A stretch of DNA of 64,000 bases from Viola odorata. Its lineage: Eukaryota > Streptophyta > Magnoliopsida > Malpighiales > Violaceae. The translations under genes and the position numbers were made by a program. Below the pieces are notes generated by a model. That model saw only the letters and a program-made list of their open reading frames with translations, ran no database searches and was not told the DNA's origin. Positions 1 to 9,900 of this stretch are shown here, in pieces; positions within the stretch are counted from its first letter, which is position 1, and every line of letters starts with the position of its first letter. The stretch spans positions 52,364,327-52,428,326 of the forward strand of contig OY829539.1 in assembly GCA_963691705.1 (NCBI GenBank), read 5' to 3'.

Positions 1-1345
1 GAAGCTGTTTATTCGAGTCTAGGCCTGGATCTTGGCCTAGACAAGATCGTATCTGACGCAGTACGCTAACCAGAATCGTCTTGGCCTAGACTTCGGCCAA
101 GACTCCTTTGCGATCAGACTGCAGCTTGGAGCGATTGAAGTATTTTCGGAGATGGACTCTCACAGCTGGCACGTAGCAGCTGTTCCGCTATTTTAGAGGG
201 ATCTGAAGACAATCTTATGTAGAATCCCGAATGGGATCTCCCTCTCTATTATTTAGCGATTTAGTTTATGAACAATTAAATTGTAATTATCTTTTAGGAT
301 ATTTTAGGAGTTTGAGTTGGATTGGGACAGAGGTTCTCATGGCTATTTTAGCTAAACATTATTCTCCTCTGTCGGCATCCAATCTCTGGACAAAAATAGC
401 TACGCAATCCTTCTTTCTTAGTTCACCATTATCAAATACTTTGCTCCGAATTCATTTCGGATAGATATTATTTATGCAAGTTAATTTCTTTATCTTTTAT
501 CCATGAGTATGAGTAACTAAAACCCCATTCTTGGTAAGGGTGATGAGCTGAAGTTCTTAATGCAATCGTGAGACACAATCCGTTCTTCACAATCTCTTTC
601 TTTGTATTTATTTATTCTTGAACTTAATCCATCGCTTACTCACTAGAGCCAAGGTTTGATCATCCTTGTTCTCTAGGAGAGAAGAGTTGTAACCAGTCTA
701 GAAGGAGAGGGAGTACCCGCCGGCTAGACGGAGTAGGTGACTAGTCTCGAGCAGACTAAAAGAATAGGTAAAATAGGTAGAGACCAGATTGACAACCTAG
801 GAACTTAGCCTAGGTACTGTCTTCCCCTGCACCATTGAAGAGGTGAGCAACCATTCAAGACAGCAGTCAAACGGATAAACCCTTTAACCAGCAAGGTGTC
901 CCTTGGCTAGGATTATCAGGAGAGGGAGTACCCGCCAGATAGTTTGAAGAGGAGGGAAGATAGGAGGGAAAAGGAGTTCCTCCCCTCTATAGCAGTACTA
1001 TGAAGAAGAGATGAACATACTTCAGTCTATGATCGATGCATGAGAACGCAAGCTCACCCATTGCCCTTACCTGGAATTCCGTATCACAAGACTTTTTCCC
1101 AATCTAGCCCGCAGTCTTGGCCTAGACTTCGGCCAATACTATTTTATATTTTAAACTGTTGTCATTATTTTCTGTTTTGTCTTTAGTTTCAGATAACACC
1201 CAACCAAAACTCAGTGACGAGGAAGTCAAACTCAAGAACTACGTTTCCTAGAGGTCTCTGTGGACGATCCTCTTACCATCATCTACAAACCATTGTAGAC
1301 AGTGATAAGTTGTATTTCTACCCCCAATTCCATACTTATTTCACC
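1..1345. mobile_element. Noncoding LTR/leader-like retroelement sequence
   Basis: No convincing coding frame is present. The stretch has an unusual mix of short repeated words (for example gagagggagtacccgcc near 707 and 911, and the ggcctagac/ttcggccaag words near 20, 90 and 1110). Around 1190-1300 the text resembles the untranslated leader of plant LTR retrotransposons (an acacccaacc word followed by cagtgacgag). I infer a retroelement LTR or leader of a family different from the minus-strand pol that starts at about 1373. Family and boundaries are uncertain. Confidence 0.35.
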
Positions 1346-1372
1346 CTTATATTTGACGTGTTCGACGCGCGG

Positions 1373-3139
1373 TCACTTGTATTGAATGTGATAAGGGAAA
1401 GCCTCAATAAATTCCATCCAGACGGCATGTCGCCGATTCAGCTTCCCTTGTCCCTTGAGGTATTTCAAGCTCAAATGGTCAGTGTGGATGATGAACTCCC
1501 TCGGCATCAGGTAATGTTGCCAAGTCTCCAACGCTCGGACAAGAGCATAGAACTCCTTGTCATAGGTCGGGTACCTGAGTTGAGCTTCCTTGAGCTTTTC
1601 ACTGAAAAAGGCAATCGGTCGTTTCTCTTGCATCAGAACGGCACCGATTCCCAACCCGCTGGCGTCACACTCTATCTCAAACGCCTTGCTGAAATCGGGC
1701 AACGCGAGTACCGGAGCAGAGTAGAGCCGATCCTTGAGGGTAGCAAACGCTTCCTCCTGAGGCTGATCCCACCTGAAAGCAATATGCTTCTTTGTTAATT
1801 CATTCAATGGGACAGCAATGGTGCTAAAATCCTTGACAAAATGCCGATAGAAGCTCGCCAATCCATGGAACGATCTCACATCGGTAACGGCCTTCGGCGT
1901 CGACCATTCCCGAATCGCGCGGATCTTCTCTTCATCCACGCTAACACCATCTGCACTCACAATAAAACCTAGAAAACCAACTTGTTCCATTGCGAATGAA
2001 CATTTACTCGGTTTAGCATATAGTTTCTATGCACGAAGTGTTAGAAAAACCTCCTTAAGATGTAAAACATGCTAATCAAAAGATTTGCTATAGATTAAAA
2101 TATCATCAAAATAAACTACAACAAATTTGCCAATTAAGTGCCGAAGTACATGGTTCATTAACCTCATAAAGGTGCTAGGAGCATTAGTTAAACCAAACGG
2201 CATAACCATCCATTCATATAAACCATACTTAGTTTTAAAAGCAGTTTTCCATTCATCTCCTTCTTTCATACGAATTTGGTGGTAGCCACTCATTAAATCA
2301 ATTTTTGAAAATAACTTACTACCACTTAATTCATCAAGCATATCATCTAATCGAGGAATAGGATGACGATACTTTACAGTGATTTTGTTGACTGCTCGAC
2401 AATCAACACACATGCGCCAAGATCCATCCTTCTTTGGAACTAGAATGACTGGAACGGCACATGGAGATAGGCTCTCCCGAACATACCCACGCGCAAGCAA
2501 ATCGTCCACTTGCCGTTGCAGTTCTTTGGTTTCCTCTGGATTGGATCGGTAAGCTGGCCGATGTGGGATTGCCGATCCAGGAACAAAGTCGATCTGATGT
2601 TCTATGCCGCGGATCGGAGGTAAGCCAGGCGGCATCTCTTCGGGCAGTACGTCTCCAAATTCCTGCAAGAGAGAAGAAATACGAATCGGAACGGTATGTA
2701 GCCGTTCCGTTCCATCCGATGTCAAACAATAAGAGCGGAAACAGATTAGAAGAATAGGACGGCTTGCGTCAAAACAATTTTGTTGAAAAATCATGGCTCT
2801 CCTCACTTCGCTCCCTTTGGCATATACACTCAATTTCTTTTTATTTGCCTCTCCTTTTCTCTCAATGCCACTCTCAGCACGCTTACTCTTTTCGTGCGAA
2901 TGTTTACACTCTCCCTCTGCATGCTTACTGTTTTCATGCGAATGTTGAAGGCTCACACACTCATTGTTTCTCTCTTTATGGGGCGTACGCAAACCTTCTT
3001 TCTCTCTCTCAATCTGTTTTGTAATTTCATATTCAGCATAAGACTTAGCAAGCCATTGCTGATCTTCACATATTTCTGTAGCAACAGCCAACCAAAATCT
3101 GAACAAGAGAGGGTCCTTGTGAATGATAAACTTGCACAA
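1373..3139 (-). pseudogene. Ty3/gypsy chromovirus-type pol, RT and RNase H part, with two in-frame stops
   Basis: Read on the minus strand this is one 589-codon frame interrupted only by two TAG codons (2072-2074 and 2027-2029), each where related elements carry Glu. The N-terminal 130 residues are a charged, repetitive linker (HSHEN/HSHEK repeats). Then comes the PR-RT spacer ([20 protein letters not shown]), a reverse transcriptase with [30 protein letters not shown] and the catalytic [11 protein letters not shown], and then the RT thumb and RNase H ([28 protein letters not shown]). The frame ends at 1373 just after the RNase H region (YHIQYK) and no integrase follows, so the 3' half is missing. 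It copied the element's RNA into DNA; this copy is dead. Ty3/gypsy assignment is firm, chromovirus lineage is inferred from sequence style. Confidence 0.88.
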
Positions 3140-3159
3140 CTAAGACCTGCTGAACGCTA

Positions 3160-3500
3160 GGCAACAACCAACCAAAGTCCGAACAAGAAGATAAACAACA
3201 AGTAGGATGCAATTCCAAGATTTACTTGTATACGACTCAAGTATTGCGGACTCAAGAAGAACAAGGTTCAACCAACTTGAACAAGGGGCGGAGATTGAAG
3301 AGAATATCTCAATTTATCAAATAACAGCCAAGTTTCTAAGGAGGCCAAGCGGCTCCTTATATAATGGTTACAAGTAAACCCTAATTCCATAATAGGAATA
3401 ATAAATAAAGTAAAAGACTTAACTAATTAATTTAAAGTGTCTAATTAATTAAGCTAGAATAAAAGGAAGGTCGCAGCCTTGCTAAAGACAGACTAGTCAA
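3160..3500 (-). mobile_element. LTR-like noncoding segment between gag and pol remnants
   Basis: The segment has no open frame. On the minus strand it carries a TATATAA motif near 3355-3365 followed by a short GC-rich stem, and otherwise AT-rich text of the kind seen in LTR promoters. Its position between the pol remnant (1373-3139) and the gag-like fragment (3709-3930) suggests a rearranged or inserted LTR. I found no matching partner LTR. Confidence 0.25.
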
Positions 3501-3514
3501 CGCGCGTCAACTCT

Positions 3515-3760
3515 AGGACAGGCGAAACGGGCAGGAGCCGTTATCAACAAAAGGGCAGATAGGTGTGACGCGGAAAGGGAACAGCAATCGGCATGCGCGA
3601 CAGATGATGGAAACGGCAACGGCTAAGTGAAATGGGCAAGTGCCGTTTTGACCCAAACAGTAAGTGCCGATTGTGTGAATCGGACAGATACCGTTTGGAT
3701 GAAAACGGTCAAGTGCCGTTTGCGTGAATCGGCTCCATGCCGTTTCTATCAGACGGATCA
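3515..3760. repeat. Degenerate tandem repeat, about 24-27 bp, built on an aaacggcaagtgccgttt word
   Basis: Words of the type gccgttt...gaatcgg...aaacgg recur about every 24-27 bases, alternating gccgttt and gccgatt cores. On the minus strand they encode repeated NGT/NGICPIH/NGTCPFH-like peptides in one frame, so this is probably a variable linker region of the gypsy element just upstream of its pol. Confidence 0.5.
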
Positions 3761-3930
3761 TCGGTCAAGCCCAAAGTGAGAAGATTCACCACTCTTATTG
3801 TCTTCTCTCTCAGTGTAGCTTTCTCACTTGTCATCTCAGATTCCAGCTCTTTGTGAATGAGAGATGACAATCGGTCTTGAAGCTTTTGAGCCCTGGCTCG
3901 AGTCATTGGACCAGCTGGCGGTAAAGGCAC
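3709..3930 (-). pseudogene. Gypsy element gag/pol linker fragment
   Basis: A 73-residue frame with GPMTRARAQKLQDRLSSLIH, a basic helical segment I recognise as common in plant gypsy polyproteins between gag and pol. It runs directly into the tandem repeat at 3515-3760 and is colinear with the minus-strand pol remnant. It is a fragment without the zinc knuckle or capsid part. Confidence 0.45.
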
Positions 3931-4092
3931 TTGGATGCGTGGATTCGCATCAGCTTTGTTGCCGGAATAGAAGACAGAGACTTGTCTTTTTTCTCACCGT
4001 CGTTTCAGGAAGAGAAGAGGAGACCGAGAAGCTAGTGGAGGAGATGAAATCGGCGATGAAGATCAGGCTAGCTTGATTGAGTTGAGTGCGTG

Positions 4093-4131
4093 GCGAGGGA
4101 GAGGAAGAGGAAGAGGAAGAGGAAGAGGAAG
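4093..4131. repeat. (GGAAGA)n microsatellite
   Basis: Six or so perfect repeats of ggaaga. Simple-sequence tract next to the gypsy fragment. Confidence 0.9.
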
Positions 4132-4468
4132 AGATAAGTGAAAACGTGGAATTAAAAAAGTTTCATTAATCACTCAGTTTGAAAACCGCGTGTTTTCAAT
4201 CTGAGGCAGCCAAGGCAAAATAAGTTAGAAAAATAGAGAACAACTTTTTTTTTGTTTTCAAAATTTGTTCATCGATTTTCAGATAGAGAATTTTCGTTTT
4301 TATTTAGAAATGAAAATAACGACAAGTAAATACATTTTTTGAAAATTCTCCCAGTTTTTAAAAAACTGGAGAATTTTTGGGAGAATTCTGCGAAGTAAAC
4401 GCAGCCGTGGTACCTCCAAAGTAAAAGTATTTTTCACACCCTCCTCTTGAAATTTCGCTATAATATAA
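4132..4468. other. Intergenic, no recognisable feature
   Basis: AT-rich sequence with homopolymer runs. No gene, repeat boundary or known motif seen. Confidence 0.6.
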
Positions 4469-5036
4469 TGTTTTTAGATCAGTTCTGGACAGCGAATCAA
4501 AAATGAATGGGTCTGATTTGATCGGGTTCAATCGAGTTTAATCAGGTTTAACTGGATTGATTCATTAAATTATTCTAAATCGTTTACGCATTGAATCATT
4601 CCGTCTTAGATAATTGAACCGGATTGAACTGCTAAATTTTTATACTAACAAATGTGGTATTTTTCGGTTTGCCTAAAAAGAGAAGAAGAGTCAATCTAGA
4701 TTGAACCTAACAACGAACTTTTTTTTCTTATTTTTTCTCAAAATAACGTCGTTTTAATGGTATTGTTTTTTTATTCCTAAAAAACGACGTTGTTATGATG
4801 GTAATGTTTTTTTATTTCCTTAAAACGACGTCGTTTTGATGGTAGTATTGACTAAGCCGGTTAGATAGTGACCCAGCCGATTCACCGGTTATGTAAGAAC
4901 CGGCCGGATCGATCGATTTTGACCAATCAGCATACAGTAAGATAGGCTAAACTGAACTGGTGAATCGAACCGAAAATCTCTTTAGATTGCCGATTTACCG
5001 GTTCGATCACCGGGTCAATCAAGTTTTTAAAACACA
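4469..5036. mobile_element. hAT-like MITE, CGTCG-palindrome family, degenerate copy
   Basis: The left end (tcagttctggacagcgaatc) matches the left end of the copy at 17989 (cagaaccggaccagacagcg), and the right end reads gttttaaaa-type like the copy at 8716. The interior has three tandem units of about 40 bp built on aaaacgacgtcgtttt (4740-4850), followed by gaaccgg-rich text. I could not find a clean target-site duplication, so the ends are approximate. No transposase is encoded. Confidence 0.6.
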
Positions 5037-5344
5037 AACTGTTTTGTCCTTAAATTTTGTTTGAATATTTATTTTAAACCCTAACATTTTTTCGTATTTT
5101 TTGTCCCTAAATTTATATCCATTTGTAACCCATGCCGTAATAATAATAGTAAATAGAAATAAACAACGATAATTTTAATTTTTTTACTACATTTTTATCC
5201 GAAGCCAATCCCACAATTTATAACTATATTATTAAATACAAAAATGAAAAACTAGGATAAAACGGTAAAAAATTAAAAATTAATTTCCATTCAACTTTTT
5301 AATAATTAATAATTACTAAAAATATGGATTTAACTAGAACCGCA
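5037..5344. other. AT-rich intergenic spacer
   Basis: Low-complexity A/T sequence. No feature seen. Confidence 0.6.
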
Positions 5345-5936
5345 ATTTACGATCTCTGAACAGGAAGCTATAAAGTCAATTCTAGAGATAAAATGGTTTG
5401 GCATTATGAAAAGATCAATAATTTCAGTGTCAGACTGCTTATATTCTTATTAGGAGTAAGATGGATGTGTGTGATCATAAAGCATCGTCTTCTTTTGCTG
5501 TACCATCATATGTGTGGAAGGCTTTTTGGAGAATGAAAATCCCACCAAAGTTGCAAAATTTTGGGTGGGGGTTGCTTAGGAATGTCTTGCCCTGCAAATT
5601 GAATTTGCCGAAGAGGAAATGTTCAGCAGATGCGTTTTGTGAGCTTTGCGGACAGGATGAAGAATCCGCTGAGCATCTTTTCTTCTTTTGTGATCATGCT
5701 AGACCAGCCTGGTTTGGCAGCTCCTTAGGTCACAAATTTGCTCATCTAAACATCACTTCTCTCCAACAGTGGTGGACAGAGTAGGTGTTTAATCCAACAG
5801 AGAGCCGGTAGACAGACTCTTTTGTGACACAAGTGCTGATTTTTTTGTGGAATTTTTGGAAGAAATTAGTGCTTGAGAAGAAGCCTCCGGATCCAAGTGA
5901 AGTGGTGGTGAATTCCATAATTGACTTACAGACATA
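5345..5936 (+). pseudogene. LINE (L1-type) ORF2 C-terminal part, zinc-binding RT domain
   Basis: The segment starts with remnants of the RT C-terminus (DKMVWHYEKINNFSVR, then a frameshift). From 5461 it encodes the reverse-transcriptase zinc-binding domain: VWKAFWRMKIPPKLQNFGW, then CELCGQDEESAEHLFFFCDH with its Cys/His ligands. A stop follows WWTE at 5784, and shifted frames continue with FLWNFWKKLVLEKKPPDPSE, the linker before RNase H. The frame is broken by several shifts and is then cut by the Stowaway MITE at 5937. It is a dead LINE. The next segments lie at 6197-6345 and 13362-13690. Confidence 0.82.
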
Positions 5937-6194
5937 CTCCTTTTGTCCTTTAATAACTGACATTTTTTTACGTTTTTCTACTATTTGGAGTACTTGTCAT
6001 TTTATCTTTTCCGAAGCATATATTTTGTGCAAATGATAATTTTTTTTTGAATCAACCCAATTTGATGATGGTGTTGTAATTTGAGTGAAAATTAGAGGTA
6101 AAGATGAAACAATGTGGAATAAAATAAGATCAAAGATCATTATCTTATGTTTTTCTACTATCTTAAAACGTCTGTTATTAAAGGACGGAGGGAG
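5937..6194. mobile_element. Stowaway-like MITE (Tc1/mariner), TA target duplication
   Basis: The left end is ctccttttgtcctttaataa and the right end, reverse-complemented, is ctccctccgtcctttaataa, so the terminal inverted repeats run about 30 bp with few mismatches and the classic CTCCCTCCGT start. TA dinucleotides flank both ends (5935-5936 and 6195-6196). The element is 258 bp and has no coding capacity. It sits inside the LINE remnant. Confidence 0.88.
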
Positions 6195-6196
6195 TA

Positions 6197-6345
6197 TGAT
6201 TTAGGTGGTGTTACTCAAGTCCACCAGGTACAATATCCTCCCTCTATGTGCAATAAATCTTGGTCTCCTCCTCTTTTGGGTGTCTTGAAGAAATATTGCG
6301 ATGAGTCTAAAGTAGAGAATAGTTTGCGTGTGGGAGTTGCAGTGG
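6197..6345 (+). pseudogene. LINE RNase H domain, first half
   Basis: In frame this reads WSPPLLGVLKKYCDESKVEN and then SLRVGVAVV, the start of the plant LINE RNase H domain (the usual form is VLKINCDAS, with the first catalytic Asp kept here). It is cut after gttgcagtgg by the chromovirus LTR that begins at 6346. The frame resumes at 13362. Confidence 0.8.
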
Positions 6346-6809
6346 TGTCACGGACCAATCCTTGAACGTAAAAGAATTGCGTTCGTGTGGCGTTCGTGAG
6401 GTCTCGTTACACGAACCAGTCTTTCAATCCCACCTTAGTTCTGCATCCACAAATGAGCAAATAGGTTAATAACTAACACAAGGCAATCGTAAGCATTCCA
6501 TAAGCACGACATCATATAGACACATAATCGTATAGGCACAACAAGATTCACACAAGGCACAAATGATAATAAAATGCATATATTTATTAAGTAAGTGTTT
6601 AATAAAGGCAAGGCCATAAAGATTGCGGACACGGGGGTCGTCCGTATGACCGACTCAAGGCATCCCTTCCAATGAATAACCGAGTCCATGGCACAAGAGA
6701 CTGATTGCTCACTCCCCCAACCCGATTACAAGGATTACAACATAAGCCCTAGTTATGGTTAAGCGGTCATGGGCTTGAATAATGCCCTGGACAAGCTTAG
6801 ACCTTAACA
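6346..6809 (-). repeat. Chromovirus 3' LTR
   Basis: This 464-bp copy starts tgtcacggacc and ends ccttaaca on the plus strand, and pairs with 12903-13361. In the element's own orientation it begins TG and ends CA. Confidence 0.9.
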
Positions 6810-6904
6810 CTCTCCCCCACTCAATCCGTCGACGCCCTCGTCGACTGGTGTTCAAGGAATTCTTCAATCAGGTTTTGTGCCCTCGCCAAATCTGTTGCGC
6901 TCTC

Positions 6905-9900
6905 CTAATTAATCTCTTCATCACCTAAGTCTTTCCACTTGACGAGGAATTGTCGCTGTTGAATCTGTTTCTTCACATTTTGAATCTGTCTTCTGACTTT
7001 CACCGTGCGCTCTGCAAGGATTACTTCGACCGCTTTCTCAGGTTGAGGCTGCACCTTGAACCGAACTTCAGCTCTAACTAGTCGACTTCTACTTGGATCT
7101 TCCTCATCCTCATGAAACGGTTTCAAGTGACTGGCATGAAATGATTTTAAGTGACTGACATGAAACATCGGGTAACACTTCATCCAATCTGAAGAGTCGA
7201 CGCAATATGAGACTGCCAATTTTCTCCATAATAGTCATGGGTCCCTCATATCCTCGTAAGAGACGTCGGTCCTGTCGTTGCAGAGCTCTAATCTGTTCTG
7301 ACATAAGTCTCACCATCACTTTGTCGTCAGCTTGAAATTCAAAGGCTCTTCTCCCTTTGTTTGCCCACTGTTTCATTCGATAAGAGGCTCTCTCCAATAA
7401 GGCTTTAGCTATTTCGGCGTTTTGCTTCCATTCTTTTGCAAAGTTAAAGGCACTGGGATTCTTTCCCCGATACTCATTCATCATGTGCGGAAACAACGGT
7501 TGTTGGCCTGTAACAAGTTCAAAAGGGCTTTTATTAGTAGTAGAACTTTTCAAGGAATTGAAAGAATTGTGCTACGTCGAGGAGCTCGATCCAATTCTTC
7601 TGATTAGCATGAACAAAATGACTTAGGTACTCTTCTAAAATCATATTCATTCTCTCAGTTTGTCCATCAGTCTGAGGGTAGAACCCTGAAGACATATTCA
7701 GCCTAAAGTCAAGTAGGTTTAATAGCTCTTTCTAAAAGGTTCTAGTGAATCGAAGGTCTTTATCACTAATAATGCTCTCTGGAATTCCCTAATATTTCAC
7801 AACATTTTTGAAGAACAGCGTACAGTTTCCTCAACTTTTGGACACTGGAGCGAATGTTGCATATTTCAATAAACTAATCTACCACCATGAAGATCCCGCA
7901 AAGATTCCCCACCTTTGGAAGGCACGTAATAAAATCCATAGATACACTCTTCCACAACCTATTGGGGATATGCAATGAGTCAAGCAATCCTGCTACCTTC
8001 TGTCTATCCACTTTGTCCTGTTGGCAAATTAAGCAAGTTTTTGTAAACATGCGAACATCATCTCGTATGGTTGGCCAAAAGTATGCCTGTCTGATAAGCG
8101 CCAAGGTCCTACGTCAACCGCAATGTCCTGCCCATGGAGTATCATAACATTCACAAAGTAGCTTTTTTCCTTAAGTCTCTTCCTTTTGGTACATAGATTA
8201 ATTGCCCTTTTGTCATCCTCTACCCAAAACCTTCGAGTTTTCCCTTCTTTCACGAGTTTCAATAGCGCATGTGCAATTGTGTTGAACTTCATCTGTTCTT
8301 TGATCTCCTCTCTCAATGAAGTATTAATTTTGTTTACACTAGACTGGGCCATCATACCCATTGAAGCTAAATCACTTATGCGACTCAATGCATCTGCCGC
8401 TTGGTTCCCGATCCATGTTCGAACCAAATATCAAATTCCGCTAAGACCTCTTGCCATCTCGCTTGTTTGGCAGTCAATTTGGGCTGCGTGAGGAAGTGAC
8501 TGGTCACCTTATTGTCAGTTTCACAACAAACTGAGAGCCCAACAAGTAATGGGCAATTTAGTGACACAGTAAATAATGACAGTAATTCCTTCTCTTGAAC
8601 TGTATATCTCCTCTCTACTTCGTTCAACTTTCTACTTTCGTAAGCAATTAGGTGTTGATTCTTTAGCAATACCCCTCCATGTGCAAAGTCGGAGGCATCA
8701 GTTTGCACTTCATATCATAGTTTTAAAAACCGACCCGAGCGACCCGTTGGACCGATTTAGACCGGGTTCGACCGGATTGACCCGTTGGATCGTTCCGGGT
8801 CACTCACACATTGAACCGTTCAATCTTAGACAATCGAACCAAATTGAACCGAATTGAACCGGCTGGTTTTCTGTCTAATGGATGTAGCATTTTATAATAC
8901 TGTAATACATCAAAATAAAATATCAAATAGATCAAAAATTAAAAATAAAGAAACAATCCAATATTCAAATGAAATAATATTCAAAGTTAACAAAACTGAA
9001 TTATCCTAAGATACTAATGTCAAACACGCGACTTGAGTAAACTTTTAACATTGCAAATTTTTTAACTATTGTCATATGCCAATACATGACAATATCTTAG
9101 AAAATGATACATGAGAGATTAAAAAATCTTAGGTGGTTTCCTCTTAAACCAACACAAAAGATCATTATAATATTTCAAAATAATAATTTGGCTCTTTGTC
9201 TAGAATTCACAATTTAGTCATTGTGTAAATTTATTTGTAATTTACTCCGCATATTTTGTATGATTGAAGCAATTTTAACCCAATCTAATAATTATGCGGT
9301 TGATCATTATTAATTTACTACTACTACTACTCATGTTGTTATTATTTTTATTTTTTTTATTATTATTATTAAATTTTATTTATTTATTATTATTATCATC
9401 ATCATCATCATGTCACTGTATTATTATTATTGATGTTGTTTTACTATTATCTTTTTAGTTGGTTTTATACGCCAATTTTGATTTTCATCTTTTTAGTGCA
9501 TTATCTAATAAATATTTAAATCAAATTAAGCCATTTTCTTGAGTTAATCTCCCTTGGAAACAAAGTAATTTTGGTGTGATTATTAGGCGTCTTATTTTTA
9601 GTGTCTATATTAATATATATTTTAACTACCGCGAAATTATCATTGAAAGACAATGTTGCCGTAGTGGTTGTGACTTGTGTGTGCACCTTCACTAGCGATA
9701 GGTCTTGGGTTCGAATCAGCTCTTCTCCTTCTTTTTAAAATTTCCTGGCATTGCATCAAAACGACGTCGTATCGTCACCTTCAAAACGACGTTGTTTCGT
9801 CATTGGAGTTGAACCAGCCGGTTTGATACCGAGTTGGCCGGGTCACCAGTTTTGTGAAAACCAGTCGGGTCGATCGGTTTTCTCGGGTCAGACTGCAGTT

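Noticed and set aside
1214..1798. 194-residue plus-strand frame
   Set aside because: It is the antisense shadow of the gypsy RNase H frame on the minus strand.
9655..9735. tRNA-like text (tagtggttgtgac ... gggttcgaatc)
   Set aside because: It has A- and B-box resemblance only; no cloverleaf can be drawn and it lies inside the hAT element. At most a SINE remnant.
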